Shown here piece after piece: positions 45,059 to 53,417 of a stretch of 64,000 bases of DNA. Within the stretch, counting starts at the first letter, position 1; the number at the start of each line of letters is the position of its first letter. The stretch is from Streptomyces sp. A012304 (lineage in GTDB: Bacteria; Actinomycetota; Actinomycetes; Streptomycetales; Streptomycetaceae), in contig NZ_BQUN01000001.1 of assembly GCF_026008495.1 (NCBI RefSeq), positions 1 to 64,000 of the forward strand, read 5' to 3'. The notes beneath the pieces were generated by a model that did not search any database, was not told the DNA's origin, and saw nothing but the letters and a program-made list of their open reading frames with translations. The translations under genes were made by a program, and so were the position numbers.

Positions 45059-48000
45059 ATGAGCTCCCAACCCGCTTTCCGCGCCCAGCGCGGCATTCTG
45101 GTGCGCTCCGTACTTTTGCACGACCTGCCGATTCCCCCGCTTCCGGACTCATCCCCGCTCGCGGATGGTGCGCCGGCGGCCTGGCGACGCTGGATCCTGC
45201 GGGTCTGGAACATCCCGCAGGTCGCGGCCGCCGTCTGCCACGCGAGTCCCGCCCTCGGCCGCGAGATCGACGAGCTGACCGAGCGGAGCGGCGACGAGGT
45301 ACGGCGTGTGGCGCTGTCGCTGCTCAGCTACGTGCTGCGCCTGTCGCGCCCGACGCCGTTCGGTCTGTTCGGTGGCGTCACGGAGGGCGAGTTCGGTTCG
45401 GAGGCCGCTGTTTGGTGGGGTTCGGAGCATCGGTTGCTCACCCGGGCGGACGGCGAGTGGGTGGCGGCCGTCGTTCAACAGCTCGAAGGCGTCCCGGAGA
45501 TCCGGCGAAGCCTGCGGGTCATGACCAACAACGCCCTGCGCACGCGCGGTGAGCGGCTGGTCCTGCCCTGGCAGCAGCGGGCTCTGGAGGCGACCGGCAC
45601 CGCCGTTCGCGAAGTGGCCATCCGGCGCACCGCGGCCGTCGAAGCCGCCGTGCAGATGGCGGTCTCGCCGGTGCCCTACCGCGAGGTGGCCGGCAAGCTC
45701 GCCGTCGCTCACCCCGAGCTCGGCGTCACTGGCTCCGAAGAATTGCTGGATCTGCTGATCTCCCAGCGCATGTTCCTGACCAGCCTCCAGCCCGCGAGCA
45801 CCGAGACCAACGCCCTCGGGCATGTGGTGCGGCAGCTGGAAGGCGCCTGTGTACTCCCGTCGTCTCCCGCGGCCAGTCTGGTCGCGGCGGTCCGGGAGAT
45901 CCACGCGCAGATCGGCTGGCTCGACCGCCGGTACGGCCAGGACCCGGCCCACGCGCAGCAGCGCCGGGCAACGGTGACCGGGCAGATGCGTCAGGTCGTC
46001 GACCGGCCCACGCCGCTCGCCGTGGACGTGCGGATGGACGGGCACCTCACGGTGCCCCGCGTCGTGGCCTGGGAAGCGCAGGCGGCCGCCGGTGTGCTGG
46101 CCCGCGTCACACCAGAGCCGCACGGGACCGTGGCATGGACGCGTTACCGCGCACGATTTCGTGACCGGTACGGCGACGGCGTTCTCGTGCCGCTGCTGGA
46201 CCTGGTCGACCCGCACACCGGGCTCGGTCTGCCCGAGGACTATCACGGCACCGAGCGGGCCCCGCAGCCGGACACCGCGCGGCGTGACCGCGTCCTGGTG
46301 GCGCTCGCGCAGCGCGCCGCCGCCGCCGGGGAGGACCTCGTCCTGGACGAGGACCTCATCGAGCAGCTCGCCGGGCCTCGGCCCGCCACCGCCGCAGACG
46401 CCCCCGCCCATGTGGAGCTGGCCGTCTCCGTGCACGCGGCCAGCGCCCAGCAGCTGAACGCCGGGGAGTTCACGCTGGCCATTCGCCGCGTCGGCCGCGG
46501 GTGGGGGCACTTCAGCGGCGGCCGGTTCGCCGCCCTGCTCGCTGACCAGGACCGTCCCAGCGATCTGCTGGGCACGCTGGCCCGCCGCCCAACCAGTGTG
46601 CATGGTGCCCTGCCCGTACAGCTCGCGTTCCCCTCGCTGCTGCCCAGGGCCCTGCACATCACGCACACGCCCCGCCTGCTCGCCCCGCTGATCTCCCTGT
46701 CCGAGTTCCGCGAGCCCGATCCCGGTGTCTTCGCACCCGACGACCTGGCGGTGATCTGCCACGAGGAACGGCTGCACCTGGTCTCCCTCTCGCGTCGGCA
46801 GGTACTGGAAGCCGCGATCCCGCACCCGCTCCAGATCGAGTGCCAGACCCCGGCCGTCGCCCGGCTGCTCGACGAGATGCAGCGCGGCCAGAGCAGCCGG
46901 CTCATCGGCAGCATCGGCAACCTGTCCGCCTGGGACTGGGGCGCTGCCCGGCATCTGGCCTTCCAGCCGCGGGTCCGCGTCGGCCGCAGCGTCCTCAGCC
47001 CGGCCTCCTGGCGCCTGGTGCACACCGGGCTGCCTGGCCCCGACGCGTCTGTCGACGAGTGGGAGGAGGAGTTCGCTGCGCTGAGCGAGCGGTGGCGCCT
47101 GCCCCGGCACGTCCACCTCGAGCACTGGGACTCACGACTGCCGCTGGATCTGGAGCAGGCATCCCACCGCGCACTGCTGCGCATGCACCTGGAGCGGCCC
47201 CGGTCGCTGGGACAGCTCACCCTCATCGAGGCGGAGCCGGACGACGCACTTGGATGGTGCGGCGGCCGGCCCCACGAGATCGTCACCCACCTCGCCTCCG
47301 CGGCGCCACGCCGGCCGGCACCACCCCTGCGCGGCGCGCCGATCGCGCACCGCAGCGAAGCCCGACTGCCCGGCGCCTCCCCCTACATGTCCCTCCGCCT
47401 GCACTGCCAGGGGCCGACCCGGCACGCCTTCCTCGTCGATCACCTGCCAGAACTCGTCGCCGAACTCCCGCGCTCGATCTGGTGGCTGACGCCCCGGGAC
47501 GAGGACGAGCTGCCGCACACCGTGCTGACCGTCCGGCTGGCCGAGACGGCGCAGGCCGCCGCCGCGATGGGGACGCTCGGTGCGTGGGCCGAACGCCTGA
47601 TCGGCGCCGGCGTCGTCAGCGATGCCGCCTTCACTCCGTACCGGCCACGCACGGGCCTGTGGGGAGCCCGCGCCACGCTGATGGCCGCGGAAGAGGTCCT
47701 GGCGGCCGACTCGGCAGTGCATGCCCACCAGCACGCCCACCAGCGCCACCTGCCTCCCCCCTCGGTGCTCGCGGCCGCGAACGTCGTGAGCATCGCGGCC
47801 GGTCTCCACCAGGACGCGACGGACGGGCTGCGCTGGCTGGCCGCCCAGCCCAAGCCGCCCGCCGCCGAGCGGCTCCCCAAGCAGATGCAGGAGCAGGCCC
47901 GCGCGCTCGCCGTCCCGGACGGCGGCTGGACAGCGCTCCGGGCCCTACCGTTCGGCGACGACCTCGTGGACCGCCCGTGGTCGGACCGGCACACCGCCTT

Positions 48001-48181
48001 GGGCAAGCATCGCGCCGCACTCGACGCCGCCACCTCACGCCCCGACGTGGACGCCGTACTGCGCGCACTGATCACCGCACACCTCCGCCTCGCCGGTGAA
48101 CCCCTGGACGGGACCGCCTGGCGCCTGGCCCGGGCCGTCGCCCTCGCCGGCACCCGGCCCCGCAGAAAACCGGCGCCCTGA
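45059..48181 (+). CDS. LanB-like lantibiotic dehydratase with diverged elimination domain
   Basis: 1040 residues from ATG 45059 with AGAAGG upstream, the full length of class I LanB proteins. The N-terminal glutamylation part carries VLRLSRPTPFGLFGGV, the family's tRNA/active-site loop. The SpaB-like C-terminal domain (about 765-930) is present but altered: the usual RYxxPxxHLRLR reads WWLTPRDEDELPHTVLTVRL, and the YxPExxRYGG motif reads YRPRTGLWGA. LanB enzymes use Glu-tRNA to glutamylate Ser/Thr, then eliminate glutamate. Weak elimination motifs hint at an amino-acid-adding, PEARL-like reaction. No LanC cyclase is nearby. Confidence 0.85.
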   Translation: MSSQPAFRAQRGILVRSVLLHDLPIPPLPDSSPLADGAPAAWRRWILRVWNIPQVAAAVCHASPALGREIDELTERSGDEVRRVALSLLSYVLRLSRPTPFGLFGGVTEGEFGSEAAVWWGSEHRLLTRADGEWVAAVVQQLEGVPEIRRSLRVMTNNALRTRGERLVLPWQQRALEATGTAVREVAIRRTAAVEAAVQMAVSPVPYREVAGKLAVAHPELGVTGSEELLDLLISQRMFLTSLQPASTETNALGHVVRQLEGACVLPSSPAASLVAAVREIHAQIGWLDRRYGQDPAHAQQRRATVTGQMRQVVDRPTPLAVDVRMDGHLTVPRVVAWEAQAAAGVLARVTPEPHGTVAWTRYRARFRDRYGDGVLVPLLDLVDPHTGLGLPEDYHGTERAPQPDTARRDRVLVALAQRAAAAGEDLVLDEDLIEQLAGPRPATAADAPAHVELAVSVHAASAQQLNAGEFTLAIRRVGRGWGHFSGGRFAALLADQDRPSDLLGTLARRPTSVHGALPVQLAFPSLLPRALHITHTPRLLAPLISLSEFREPDPGVFAPDDLAVICHEERLHLVSLSRRQVLEAAIPHPLQIECQTPAVARLLDEMQRGQSSRLIGSIGNLSAWDWGAARHLAFQPRVRVGRSVLSPASWRLVHTGLPGPDASVDEWEEEFAALSERWRLPRHVHLEHWDSRLPLDLEQASHRALLRMHLERPRSLGQLTLIEAEPDDALGWCGGRPHEIVTHLASAAPRRPAPPLRGAPIAHRSEARLPGASPYMSLRLHCQGPTRHAFLVDHLPELVAELPRSIWWLTPRDEDELPHTVLTVRLAETAQAAAAMGTLGAWAERLIGAGVVSDAAFTPYRPRTGLWGARATLMAAEEVLAADSAVHAHQHAHQRHLPPPSVLAAANVVSIAAGLHQDATDGLRWLAAQPKPPAAERLPKQMQEQARALAVPDGGWTALRALPFGDDLVDRPWSDRHTALGKHRAALDAATSRPDVDAVLRALITAHLRLAGEPLDGTAWRLARAVALAGTRPRRKPAP

Positions 48182-48239
48182 CGGACCCGAGCACCGCACA
48201 CGAGCCGCACTACGCCCAAAAGGGACGGATTTACCACTT

Positions 48240-50042
48240 ATGTCTCGACTCATCGAGGACTACGCGCTCATCGGGGACACGCAGACCGCGGCCCTGGTCT
48301 GCCGGGACGGAACGGTCGACTGGCTGTGTCTGCCCCGCTTCGACTCGCACGCCGTCTTCGCCGGCCTGCTGGGCACCGAGGAGCACGGGTTCTGGCGGAT
48401 AGGCCCCGTCCCCGGCGAAGGGGCCCGACCGCGCGCCGCGGACCGCCGCAGCTACGACGGCGACTCGCTCATCCTGACCTCGGAGTGGGACGAGCCCGGC
48501 CGCGGCAGCGTGCGCGTGACCGACTTCATGCCGCCGCGCGACGGCGCACCGCAGGTCATCCGCATCGTGGAGGGCCTGCGCGGCCGCGTGACGATGCGCT
48601 CGACGCTGCGAATGCGGTTCTCCTACGGACACGTCGTGCCCTGGGTCCACAAGGTGGGCGACCGTACGGTCGCCGTCGCCGGACCGGACTCGGTATGGCT
48701 GGACTCCGCGACCGAGAGCCACGGCGAGGACCTGACCACGCACGCGGAATTCACCGTTCTGGAGGGCCAGCGGGTCGCCTTCAGTCTCAGCTGGCAGCCC
48801 TCGCACCTTGAGCCGCCCGCCCGGCCCGACCCCGAGGGCGCGCTGGAGGCGACCGCCGCGTTCTGGCGCGACTGGGTCGACCAGTGCACCTACCGCGGCC
48901 CCTACCGCGAGGCCGTGATCCGCAGTCTGATCACGCTCAAGGCCCTGACGTACGCCCCGACCGGCGGCATCGTCGCCGCGCCGACCACCTCGTTGCCCGA
49001 GGACATCGGCGGGGTGCGCAACTGGGACTACCGCTACACCTGGCTCCGTGACGCGGCGATCACCCTGACGTCGATGCTGCGCACCGGCTACCGCGAGGAG
49101 GCCCGCGCCTGGCGGGACTGGCTGCTGCGCGCGGCGGCCGGCGACCCGGAGAACCTCCAGATCATGTACGGCATCGCCGGCGAGCGCGAGCTCGGCGAGG
49201 CGGAGCTGGACTGGCTGCCCGGCTACGAGGACTCCGCCCCCGTGCGGGTCGGCAACGGCGCCGCGCACCAGCTCCAGCTGGACGTGTACGGCGAGGTCAC
49301 CGAAGCCCTGTACCTCGGCCACATGACGGGGCTGGCCCGCAACGACTACGCGAGCGGCCTCCAGCTCAAGCTGATCGAGTACCTGGAGAAGCACTGGGAC
49401 GAGCCGGACGAAGGCATCTGGGAGGTACGCGGCCCGCGCCGCCACTTCGTCCACTCCAAGGTCATGGCCTGGGTGGCCGTGGACCGCACCGTCAAGCTCA
49501 TCGAATCGGGCGCGGTCGATGGCCCGCTGGAGCGCTGGCAGCGACTGCGTGACGAGATCCACCGGGACGTGTGCGAGAAGGGCTTCGACAAGGAGCGCAA
49601 CACGTTCACCCAGTCCTACGGCTCGCGCGAGCTGGACGCGTCGCTGCTGCTGATCCCGCAGATGGGCTTTCTGCCGCCGGACGACAAGCGCGTCATCGGC
49701 ACCATCGAGGCGATCCAGCAGGAGCTGTCCACCCCGGACGGCTTCATCCTCCGCTACCCCACCGACGGCGAGCACACGGGCGTGGACGGCCTCCCCGGCG
49801 ATGAAGGCGCCTTCCTGGCCTGCTCGTTCTGGATGGCCGACGACCTCGCGATGATCGGCCGCGTCGACGAGGCCCGGCAGTTGTTCGAGAAGCTCCTCAG
49901 CATCCGCAACGACCTGGGACTGCTCGCGGAGGAATGGGACCCGCGCCTGAAGCGCCAGGTCGGCAACTTCCCCCAGGCCTTCAGCCACGTCCCGCTCATC
50001 GACACCGCCTTGCGCCTGACCGCCGCCGGTGGCGGCGGCTGA
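48240..50042 (+). CDS. Glycoside hydrolase family 15 (glucoamylase/trehalase-like)
   Basis: 600 residues from ATG 48240, 58 bases after the LanB-like stop. It begins with IEDYALIGDTQTAALVCRDG and VDWLCLPRFDS, the GH15 N-terminal signature, and contains GGVRNWDYRYTWLRDAAITL and EGIWEVRGPRRHFVHSK, which hold substrate-binding and catalytic residues of actinobacterial GH15 trehalases/glucoamylases. No signal peptide, so cytoplasmic. It may be a resident metabolic gene or part of the pathway. Confidence 0.9.
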   Translation: MSRLIEDYALIGDTQTAALVCRDGTVDWLCLPRFDSHAVFAGLLGTEEHGFWRIGPVPGEGARPRAADRRSYDGDSLILTSEWDEPGRGSVRVTDFMPPRDGAPQVIRIVEGLRGRVTMRSTLRMRFSYGHVVPWVHKVGDRTVAVAGPDSVWLDSATESHGEDLTTHAEFTVLEGQRVAFSLSWQPSHLEPPARPDPEGALEATAAFWRDWVDQCTYRGPYREAVIRSLITLKALTYAPTGGIVAAPTTSLPEDIGGVRNWDYRYTWLRDAAITLTSMLRTGYREEARAWRDWLLRAAAGDPENLQIMYGIAGERELGEAELDWLPGYEDSAPVRVGNGAAHQLQLDVYGEVTEALYLGHMTGLARNDYASGLQLKLIEYLEKHWDEPDEGIWEVRGPRRHFVHSKVMAWVAVDRTVKLIESGAVDGPLERWQRLRDEIHRDVCEKGFDKERNTFTQSYGSRELDASLLLIPQMGFLPPDDKRVIGTIEAIQQELSTPDGFILRYPTDGEHTGVDGLPGDEGAFLACSFWMADDLAMIGRVDEARQLFEKLLSIRNDLGLLAEEWDPRLKRQVGNFPQAFSHVPLIDTALRLTAAGGGG

Positions 50043-50068
50043 CCGTCGTCGGCGGCGGCTGACCGTCG
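50031..50068 (+). repeat. Tandem 20-base duplication at GH15 stop
   Basis: GGCGGCGGCTGACCGTCG occurs at 50031-50048 and again at 50051-50068, a 20-base tandem copy that duplicates the stop codon region. Confidence 0.8.
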
Positions 50069-50126
50069 GCCGACGCCCCGCAGAGCGTCCCCACGCCGGC
50101 CTTCCTCTTCTTCCCACGGAGCCCAC

Positions 50127-51086
50127 ATGACGGCAACAACGCGAGACGAGCCGGTCGTTCGCCTGCTCACCATGAACCTGGAGCACGACGGCGGTCAGGA
50201 CGTCGACGGACGCCCGCCCCGGGCGTGGCACCAGGCGCAGGAGCTGGTCAGCTCGCGGCGCCCGGACCTCCTCCTGCGCCAGGAGATGACCTACAGCCGC
50301 GACAGTCACCACCGGCGTCTCCACGCGGCCGAACGCGCTCTGGGCATGCGCGGGTTCCTCGGCACGGCCGGTCTCGGACGTAACCCGACAGGGATGTTCG
50401 TGCGCGAGGAGACCTTCGTGGTGCACCAGCACGTCACCCACCAGGTCCACCCGTGGCGCACACCGCCCACCCACACCGTGCTGCGCCTGTGGGACGCCCC
50501 CGAAGTGGACATCATCGCGATCAGCTGGCACCTGGCCTTCAACAGCCCCCGCAGCAGAGAGCGGGAAACGGACGAGATCCTCGCCTTCGCCGACAAGATC
50601 AACCAAGGAGCGGCCTTCATCGGCGGCGGCGACTGCAACGAGGCCCCCAACCCGGAGGGGGAGGCCGTCCCACCGATCGACTGGGGCACGGTCACCGACC
50701 GGCTGCACATGGCCCACCGCACCAACGAGGACCCGTCTACGGGACGGCGGGTCGCCTGCACTTACGTCGACGACACCCTCACGGCCGCCGGCCTGTGCGA
50801 CCCGGCCCGGCACGCCGCCCGCGCCCTGAATCGGCAGGGTGCCCTCGGCGCCACCGCCGGCCACGGGAAGCCCAGCCAGGGCGGACCGTGCCGTATCGAC
50901 CGGATCTACCTGGACGCATGGCTCATCGAGGCCGTCGTCGACGTCACCGTCCTCGACACCACCAGCTTCAGTGATCACCACGCGGTCGAGGTCGTGCTCT
51001 CCCGCCCCCGCATGGCCGATGCCCTCCCCCAGATCGCCGACCGGAACGCATCCCGTCTGGCACCCGCCCCGAAGGAAGCCCAGTGA
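50127..51086 (+). CDS. Endonuclease/exonuclease/phosphatase-family protein 1
   Basis: 319 residues from ATG 50127. All EEP active-site motifs are present: LTMNLEHDG (Asn), LLLRQEMTYS (Glu), ISWHLAF (His), IGGGDCNEAP (Asp-Asn), RIDRIYL and SDHHAVEV (Asp-His). The family is Mg-dependent and cleaves phosphoester bonds in nucleic acids, nucleotides, inositol phosphates or lipids. No signal peptide. It overlaps the resolvase-like gene as GTGA and starts the six-gene coupled block. Confidence 0.85.
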   Translation: MTATTRDEPVVRLLTMNLEHDGGQDVDGRPPRAWHQAQELVSSRRPDLLLRQEMTYSRDSHHRRLHAAERALGMRGFLGTAGLGRNPTGMFVREETFVVHQHVTHQVHPWRTPPTHTVLRLWDAPEVDIIAISWHLAFNSPRSRERETDEILAFADKINQGAAFIGGGDCNEAPNPEGEAVPPIDWGTVTDRLHMAHRTNEDPSTGRRVACTYVDDTLTAAGLCDPARHAARALNRQGALGATAGHGKPSQGGPCRIDRIYLDAWLIEAVVDVTVLDTTSFSDHHAVEVVLSRPRMADALPQIADRNASRLAPAPKEAQ

Positions 51087-51598
51087 AGACCCTGCTCGCA
51101 CCGGCTGGCCTGCGCCCCCCGACGCGACTCGAGACCTGGACCACCAGCAGCCGGCCGCCCGCGCACACGCCCAAGGCACCCCCACAGCGTGCGGTCCGGC
51201 CCGACGCAGCCGAACTGCGCGCGCTGAGGGAGGCCGACCTCCACCGTGCGCTAGCCCGGCTCGCCGACGCCGGCACGGCCGTGCGGGTTGGCTGCTACAG
51301 CCTCGTCGAGCCGCGCCAGGACCCGGCCGACCGTCTTGCCGAGACCCAGGCCGTGGTCCATCGCCGACGTTGGACGCCTTTCGTCACCACCTTCGACAGC
51401 ACCGGGGCGGGCGACCCGGCGCTCCGCCCGCAGATAGCCCGGCTCTTCGCGGCGCTGGACGCCGGCGAGATCCACGGCATTGTCGCGGTCTCCCAGGTCG
51501 ACATCAGCCCATTCCACGACATCTACGCCCACACCCTCGCCGTCCTCCGGGCCCGCAGCGGCTTCCTCGCGCTGGCCCGCAGCGAGACCAGCATCTGA
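51083..51598 (+). CDS. Resolvase-like protein lacking catalytic serine
   Basis: 171 residues from GTG 51083 (overlap GTGA). After a 60-residue head, the pattern VRVGCYSLVEPRQDPADRLAETQ, HRRRWTPFVTTFDSTGAGD and LRPQIARLFAALDAGEIHGI follows the N-terminal domain of serine recombinases in order. The place of the nucleophilic serine (GYxRVS) reads CYSLVE, and no DNA-binding domain follows. It is thus unlikely to recombine DNA and may be a repurposed oligomerisation or nucleotide-binding module. Homology is by pattern only. Confidence 0.55.
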   Translation: MKTLLAPAGLRPPTRLETWTTSSRPPAHTPKAPPQRAVRPDAAELRALREADLHRALARLADAGTAVRVGCYSLVEPRQDPADRLAETQAVVHRRRWTPFVTTFDSTGAGDPALRPQIARLFAALDAGEIHGIVAVSQVDISPFHDIYAHTLAVLRARSGFLALARSETSI

Positions 51599-51622
51599 CA
51601 CCACCTCCGGGGGGAGCCACCC

Positions 51623-51916
51623 ATGAGCATCGCCACCACCGCGTCCCAGCCGCCAGACGAACAGACCGCCTCGTCGACGAGCGCCGACTCCGGCCTGCGA
51701 CGGATCGAGAAGGGCCGACGACTGACCGGCGAGTCCGCCAAGCGGTTCACCGTAGACGTCATCAAGGCGTATGAGACCAAGTCGATCCGCAGCATCTGTG
51801 CGGAGACGGGCCGCTCCTACGGGGCCATCCACCGCCTGCTGACGGCCAACGGCGTCACCATGCGACCCAAGGGCTATCAGCGCAAGACGTCAACCAGCCC
51901 GGCGGACGCCTCATGA
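51623..51916 (+). CDS. Small helix-turn-helix protein
   Basis: 97 residues. A disordered head of 30 residues is followed by RRLTGESAKRFTVDVIKAYE and SIRSICAETGRSYGAIHRLL, a conserved actinobacterial HTH seen in small DNA-binding proteins, with a basic tail TMRPKGYQRK. It overlaps the following gene as ATGA. It may be the regulator of the EEP block. Confidence 0.78.
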   Translation: MSIATTASQPPDEQTASSTSADSGLRRIEKGRRLTGESAKRFTVDVIKAYETKSIRSICAETGRSYGAIHRLLTANGVTMRPKGYQRKTSTSPADAS

Positions 51917-52515
51917 CCAGCCTGACCGCATACCCCGCCCGCGCGGACATCGCCCAGGACCTCATCGGCCGGGTCGAGGCAGCCCGCCGCACGTGGCGCG
52001 CACCGGCTCACGTCCGCGGCGCCGCGACGGCGGACGATGTAGAGGCCGCCCACAACGCCGTACTCGCGGACACCCAGGCCCTGCGCCGGCTCGTCACCAA
52101 GCACGGCTGGCCCGGCCGCTGCCTGGTGGGCGACAGCGGTTCCGAAGCCGCGCTCACCATCGCGCTGCAGGCCGACCACGACCCGGCGTTCCAGAAGACC
52201 CTGTTGAGGATGCTCGCCGAGGCCTCCCGCCGCGGGGACGCCACGACCGCGCAGTGGGCGCGCCTGCACGACCGGTGTCTCGTACACAGCGGGCCGCAGG
52301 AGTACGGCACGCAGTACTGGCTGTGCGACGGGCGGATTGAACTCCACCCGGTCGCCGACCCCGACGGCCTGGACAAGCGGCGAGCCGACGTCGGACTGCC
52401 GCCCCAGCACGAGCAAGCCGCTCTGCTCGCGCGGCACCACCTCGCCGGCCCCGGCCCGGCGGTGACCGCGTTCATCGGACCGGCCCCGGTCACGAGCGAA
52501 AGGCACGCGGCATGA
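51913..52515 (+). CDS. DUF6624-like protein
   Basis: 200 residues; ATG 51913 overlaps the HTH gene stop (ATGA). Features: TKHGWPGRCLVGDSGSEAAL, IALQADHDPAFQKTLLRML, and the ending motif HPVADPDGLDKRRADVGLPP, which recurs in actinobacterial DUF6624 proteins. Function of the family is unknown to me. It overlaps the second EEP gene. Confidence 0.7.
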   Translation: MTSLTAYPARADIAQDLIGRVEAARRTWRAPAHVRGAATADDVEAAHNAVLADTQALRRLVTKHGWPGRCLVGDSGSEAALTIALQADHDPAFQKTLLRMLAEASRRGDATTAQWARLHDRCLVHSGPQEYGTQYWLCDGRIELHPVADPDGLDKRRADVGLPPQHEQAALLARHHLAGPGPAVTAFIGPAPVTSERHAA

Positions 52516-53417
52516 CCGAGTCGATCACCGTCCTGAACTGGAACCTGGAGAAGGGCATCAACCTGGAAGCGGGCGCCCGCTGGGTCCGCGAGCAGCGTCC
52601 CGACCTCTTCTTCCAGCAGGAGGTCCAGCCCGACCAGCTCGCCCGGCTGTCGGAACTGCTGGAGATGGACGGACACATCGCCGTTCCGCGCCCCGGCAGC
52701 TCCAACGACAACGCCATCTTCGTCCGCCCCGGCGGGCCGCTGGTGTGCACGGAGGAGTACCCGCAGGCCTGGGCGCCCTGGCACGCCCCGGCGAACATCG
52801 CCGTCCGGCTCCGCGACGCCGACGGCGCCCTCAGCCCGCGGCAGATCAGCGCCGTCAGCGCGCACTGCTGCTACTGGTCACCCGAGCTGCGCCTGACCGA
52901 GGCCCGCTGGTGCACCACGCTCGCCAAGCCCGGATGGCTCGCGGTGATCTTCGGCGACTGGAACAGCTACCGCGTCGGCACGGACATCCGCTGGGACGAC
53001 TACACCGACCACGCCTTCGTCGCCAACCGCACCTACGAGCATGCCGGCCGTCGCCACACCGATGTCGGCCCCGACCGGGAACTGCTGGCGGCCGGCTACG
53101 TCGAGATGGCCCGCCACGCCGCCGAGCACCTCGGCCAGCCCGACGCCCTGGCCCCCACCTCCGGCTACCGCGACCACCCCGGCAGGCCTCCCGGCCCCCG
53201 GCACACCATCGACCGCGGCTACCTCAGCGCCGAACTCGCCCCCACCCTGACCAGCTACGAGGTCTGCGACACCCCGCAGCTGCGCCGCCTGTCCGACCAC
53301 CTCCCCCTGCGCGCCACCCTCGACCTCGCGCGCCTGCGCGACGTCCTCCACGCCACCCCCGCGATGTACCGCCCCACCGACGCCCGCACCGACCACGAAG
53401 GAGCAACCCGCGCATGA
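52512..53417 (+). CDS. Endonuclease/exonuclease/phosphatase-family protein 2
   Basis: 301 residues; ATG 52512 overlaps the previous stop (ATGA). Complete EEP motif set: LNWNLEKG, LFFQQEVQP, VSAHCCYWS, VIFGDWNSYRV, TIDRGYL and LSDHLPLRA. It shares only the catalytic motifs with its two neighbours, so the three are diverged paralogues, not recent copies. Cytoplasmic by absence of signal or membrane segments. Confidence 0.85.
   Translation: MTESITVLNWNLEKGINLEAGARWVREQRPDLFFQQEVQPDQLARLSELLEMDGHIAVPRPGSSNDNAIFVRPGGPLVCTEEYPQAWAPWHAPANIAVRLRDADGALSPRQISAVSAHCCYWSPELRLTEARWCTTLAKPGWLAVIFGDWNSYRVGTDIRWDDYTDHAFVANRTYEHAGRRHTDVGPDRELLAAGYVEMARHAAEHLGQPDALAPTSGYRDHPGRPPGPRHTIDRGYLSAELAPTLTSYEVCDTPQLRRLSDHLPLRATLDLARLRDVLHATPAMYRPTDARTDHEGATRA

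Noticed and set aside
48231..51185. Very long antisense open frame (about 984 codons) opposite GH15 and EEP1
   Set aside because: Shadow of high GC third positions; composition is Arg/Gly/Val/Asp-rich without motifs and it lies opposite recognised genes.
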